This document shows positions 37,518 to 38,788 of a stretch of 38,788 nucleotides of DNA, one piece after another. A program made the position numbers and the translations under genes. Each line of letters starts with the position of its first letter. Positions within the stretch are counted from its first letter, which is position 1. Location of the stretch: positions 117,532 to 156,319 of the forward strand of contig MHTJ01000002.1 of NCBI GenBank assembly GCA_001823065.1, read 5' to 3'. Under the pieces are notes generated by a model. That model was not told the origin of the DNA. It made no database searches and saw only the letters and a list, made by a program, of their open reading frames with translations. This stretch comes from Candidatus Vogelbacteria bacterium RIFOXYD1_FULL_44_32 (lineage in GTDB: Bacteria; Patescibacteriota; Minisyncoccia; Phycocordibacterales; XYD1-FULL-46-19).

Positions 37518-38788
37518 ATGCGTTGGTTAGAAAAACTAGCATTATTTATCGCTTTTTCGGGAGCAATATCCGCAGGGGCGGTTATTTTGGTGGCTAATAT
37601 GGCTAAATTGGCACCCGAGTGGCAATTGGCCACTACTTTTTTCTATGCCCAAGGGCCCAATTCTGCTAGTGCCTCGACTTTAAATCAGGCCATCACGCCA
37701 GTCGAAGCAGAGATTGTTGCGCCTCCCGCTCCTGTGATGAGTGCCAACGACGATAGTCAAAAGTTTATCCGCCCATTTGTTATTGCAAAAGATAATTTGC
37801 TGTCTTCGGGTGAAAAATTTGTAGTAGTCAATTTTTTCGCCAAAAATATCGAACTATACGAGGGGGGAGCCCTGGTGGCCACTACTTCAGTTCGTGCTTT
37901 GGGTGACCCGCAGGGCTGGGGTGGGACGCCCGCCGGACTTTATAATGTATTAGACAAAAGTGAGCGGGCCTTTTCCGCTAGTGCTGAGGCCTATATGCCC
38001 AACGCCCTCCATTTTTATGGCAAATACTATATTCACGGTGAGCCCTACTATGCCTCGGGGCGTAAACTTGGGGCCGATGTTTCTGGGGGTTGTGTTCAGT
38101 TGGCCGATAGTGAGGCCCCCAACTTTTTTGCTCAGGTTGACCAAAATGTGCCGGTGCTCGCGGTGGATAAACCAGCTGATGATTTTGTCTATCCGTCCGG
38201 AGCCAAAACAGTTTTACCTAATATCAGCGCCAAGAGTTTTTTGGTGGCCGATTTAGATTCGGGTGAAATTATTGCGGACCAAGATAGTACAAAAGTTTTT
38301 CCCATTGCTTCTATTACCAAGCTGATGACAGCGGTGGTCGTGGCTGAGCACATTGACCTGCGACGGAATATTGAAATTGAACCAAAAGATTTAGAGGCCT
38401 TTGGTGATACGGCGGGCCTCGATTTAGAAAAAAGTTTTCGGGTGGTTGAGCTTTTCTACCCGCTTTTAATTGAGTCTTCCAATGATACCGCCGAGGTGGT
38501 GGCGCGGTTTTTGGGGCGTGAGGCCACGATTGATTTAATGAATGAAAAAGCCGAGCGTCTGTTTATGACTGATACTCGCTACGCCGATGTATCGGGATTT
38601 GATGTTAAAAATACCTCAACCGCCCGTGATTTGTATCTTTTAGGGCGCTATATCAAAAACAACCGCCGACCAATTTTGGATATTACGAAAGGTAAGGCAG
38701 TCACCAGTTTTGGCCCAGTGCGGTTTGATGTGAGACAGATGGAAAATAAAAATGAGTTTGCCAAAGGCGCCGATTTTATTGGCGGCAA
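37518..38788 (+). CDS. L,D-transpeptidase fused to D-Ala-D-Ala carboxypeptidase (3' partial)
   Basis: Read by direct translation; the frame is open for 423 codons to the window edge. After an N-terminal membrane anchor (LEKLALFIAFSGAISAGAVI) comes a YkuD-type L,D-transpeptidase: VVNFFAKNIELYEGG, FYGKYYIHGEP (His near 173) and SGGCVQL with catalytic Cys near 192. From about residue 230 a D,D-carboxypeptidase domain follows: FLVADLDSGEII, ASITKLMTA (SxxK, Ser near 265) and ESSNDTAE (SxN near 321). The KTG motif would lie beyond the window. One chain could therefore trim pentapeptides and form 3-3 crosslinks or anchor proteins. The fusion is the notable point. Confidence 0.85.
   Translation, partial: MRWLEKLALFIAFSGAISAGAVILVANMAKLAPEWQLATTFFYAQGPNSASASTLNQAITPVEAEIVAPPAPVMSANDDSQKFIRPFVIAKDNLLSSGEKFVVVNFFAKNIELYEGGALVATTSVRALGDPQGWGGTPAGLYNVLDKSERAFSASAEAYMPNALHFYGKYYIHGEPYYASGRKLGADVSGGCVQLADSEAPNFFAQVDQNVPVLAVDKPADDFVYPSGAKTVLPNISAKSFLVADLDSGEIIADQDSTKVFPIASITKLMTAVVVAEHIDLRRNIEIEPKDLEAFGDTAGLDLEKSFRVVELFYPLLIESSNDTAEVVARFLGREATIDLMNEKAERLFMTDTRYADVSGFDVKNTSTARDLYLLGRYIKNNRRPILDITKGKAVTSFGPVRFDVRQMENKNEFAKGADFIGG

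Noticed and set aside
1-38788. CRISPR array
   Set aside because: The only repeats are two-copy direct repeats and inverted repeats; no regular repeat-spacer series and no cas genes.

Overview
This window looks like the replication-origin region of a Candidate Phyla Radiation (Patescibacteria) genome, most likely a Parcubacteria-type lineage. The evidence is indirect: a split, minimal type IV secretion (T4SS) gene cluster of the kind common in that group, very short housekeeping proteins (YidC 246 aa, YebC 177 aa, DNA polymerase I without an exonuclease core, a MurE-like ligase without its N-terminal domain), modest GC content, and many promoters whose -10 box lies 6-7 bases before the start codon, so transcripts should be leaderless. 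TGA is used as a stop, so code 11 applies.

Layout. 1-8664 (+) is a T4SS-like operon: VirB6/TrbL-like membrane protein (cut by the window edge), a small helical protein, PrgI-like protein, a TraC/VirB4 N-terminal-like protein, the VirB4 ATPase, two envelope proteins, a VirB2-like pilin and a membrane-anchored propeller-like protein. 8665-12983 is the classical origin locus: yidC, rnpA and rpmH on the minus strand, dnaA, dnaN and a DciA-like small protein on the plus strand, with DnaA boxes in the dnaA-dnaN gap. 12987-21187 holds PBP1A, tyrS, an acidic protein, ruvC, yebC, ruvB, a structured non-coding RNA locus and a GspE/PilB ATPase. 21188-30027 mixes tsaE, polA, uracil-DNA glycosylase, xth, holA, tRNA-Lys and a SpoU methylase with three orphan genes that look different from the rest (GC-rich, strong Shine-Dalgarno, own promoter and terminator). 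30035-33922 (-) holds mutM, a Mur ligase, a FemAB-type transferase and ruvA. 33988 to the end holds rpsT, envelope proteins, a C39-type protease, tRNA-Arg and a truncated L,D-transpeptidase/D,D-carboxypeptidase fusion.

How the genes work together. Replication and repair (dnaA, dnaN, holA, polA, ruvABC, mutM, udg, xth) and cell-wall building (PBP1A, MurE-like, FemAB, LDT-carboxypeptidase) dominate. The T4SS-like genes and the GspE/PilB ATPase suggest DNA uptake or pilus machinery.

The most unusual content is in the RNA and repeat layer. (1) A minus-strand RNA locus at 29145-29307, with its own promoter and U-tailed closing stem, carries a hairpin nearly identical to the universally conserved helix-18 region of 23S rRNA. 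(2) Both tRNA genes are followed by perfect inverted copies of their own 3' part. In both loci one such copy carries a 25-nt hairpin at the same point, and the two hairpins differ only by compensating base changes. (3) Two intergenic elements share an invariant 29-nt core flanked by stems that are conserved in shape but not in sequence. (4) A second structured RNA locus lies at 19226-19483. (5) ruvA and rpsT appear to share one palindromic -35 hexamer. All functional claims here come from reading the sequence; no database search was run.
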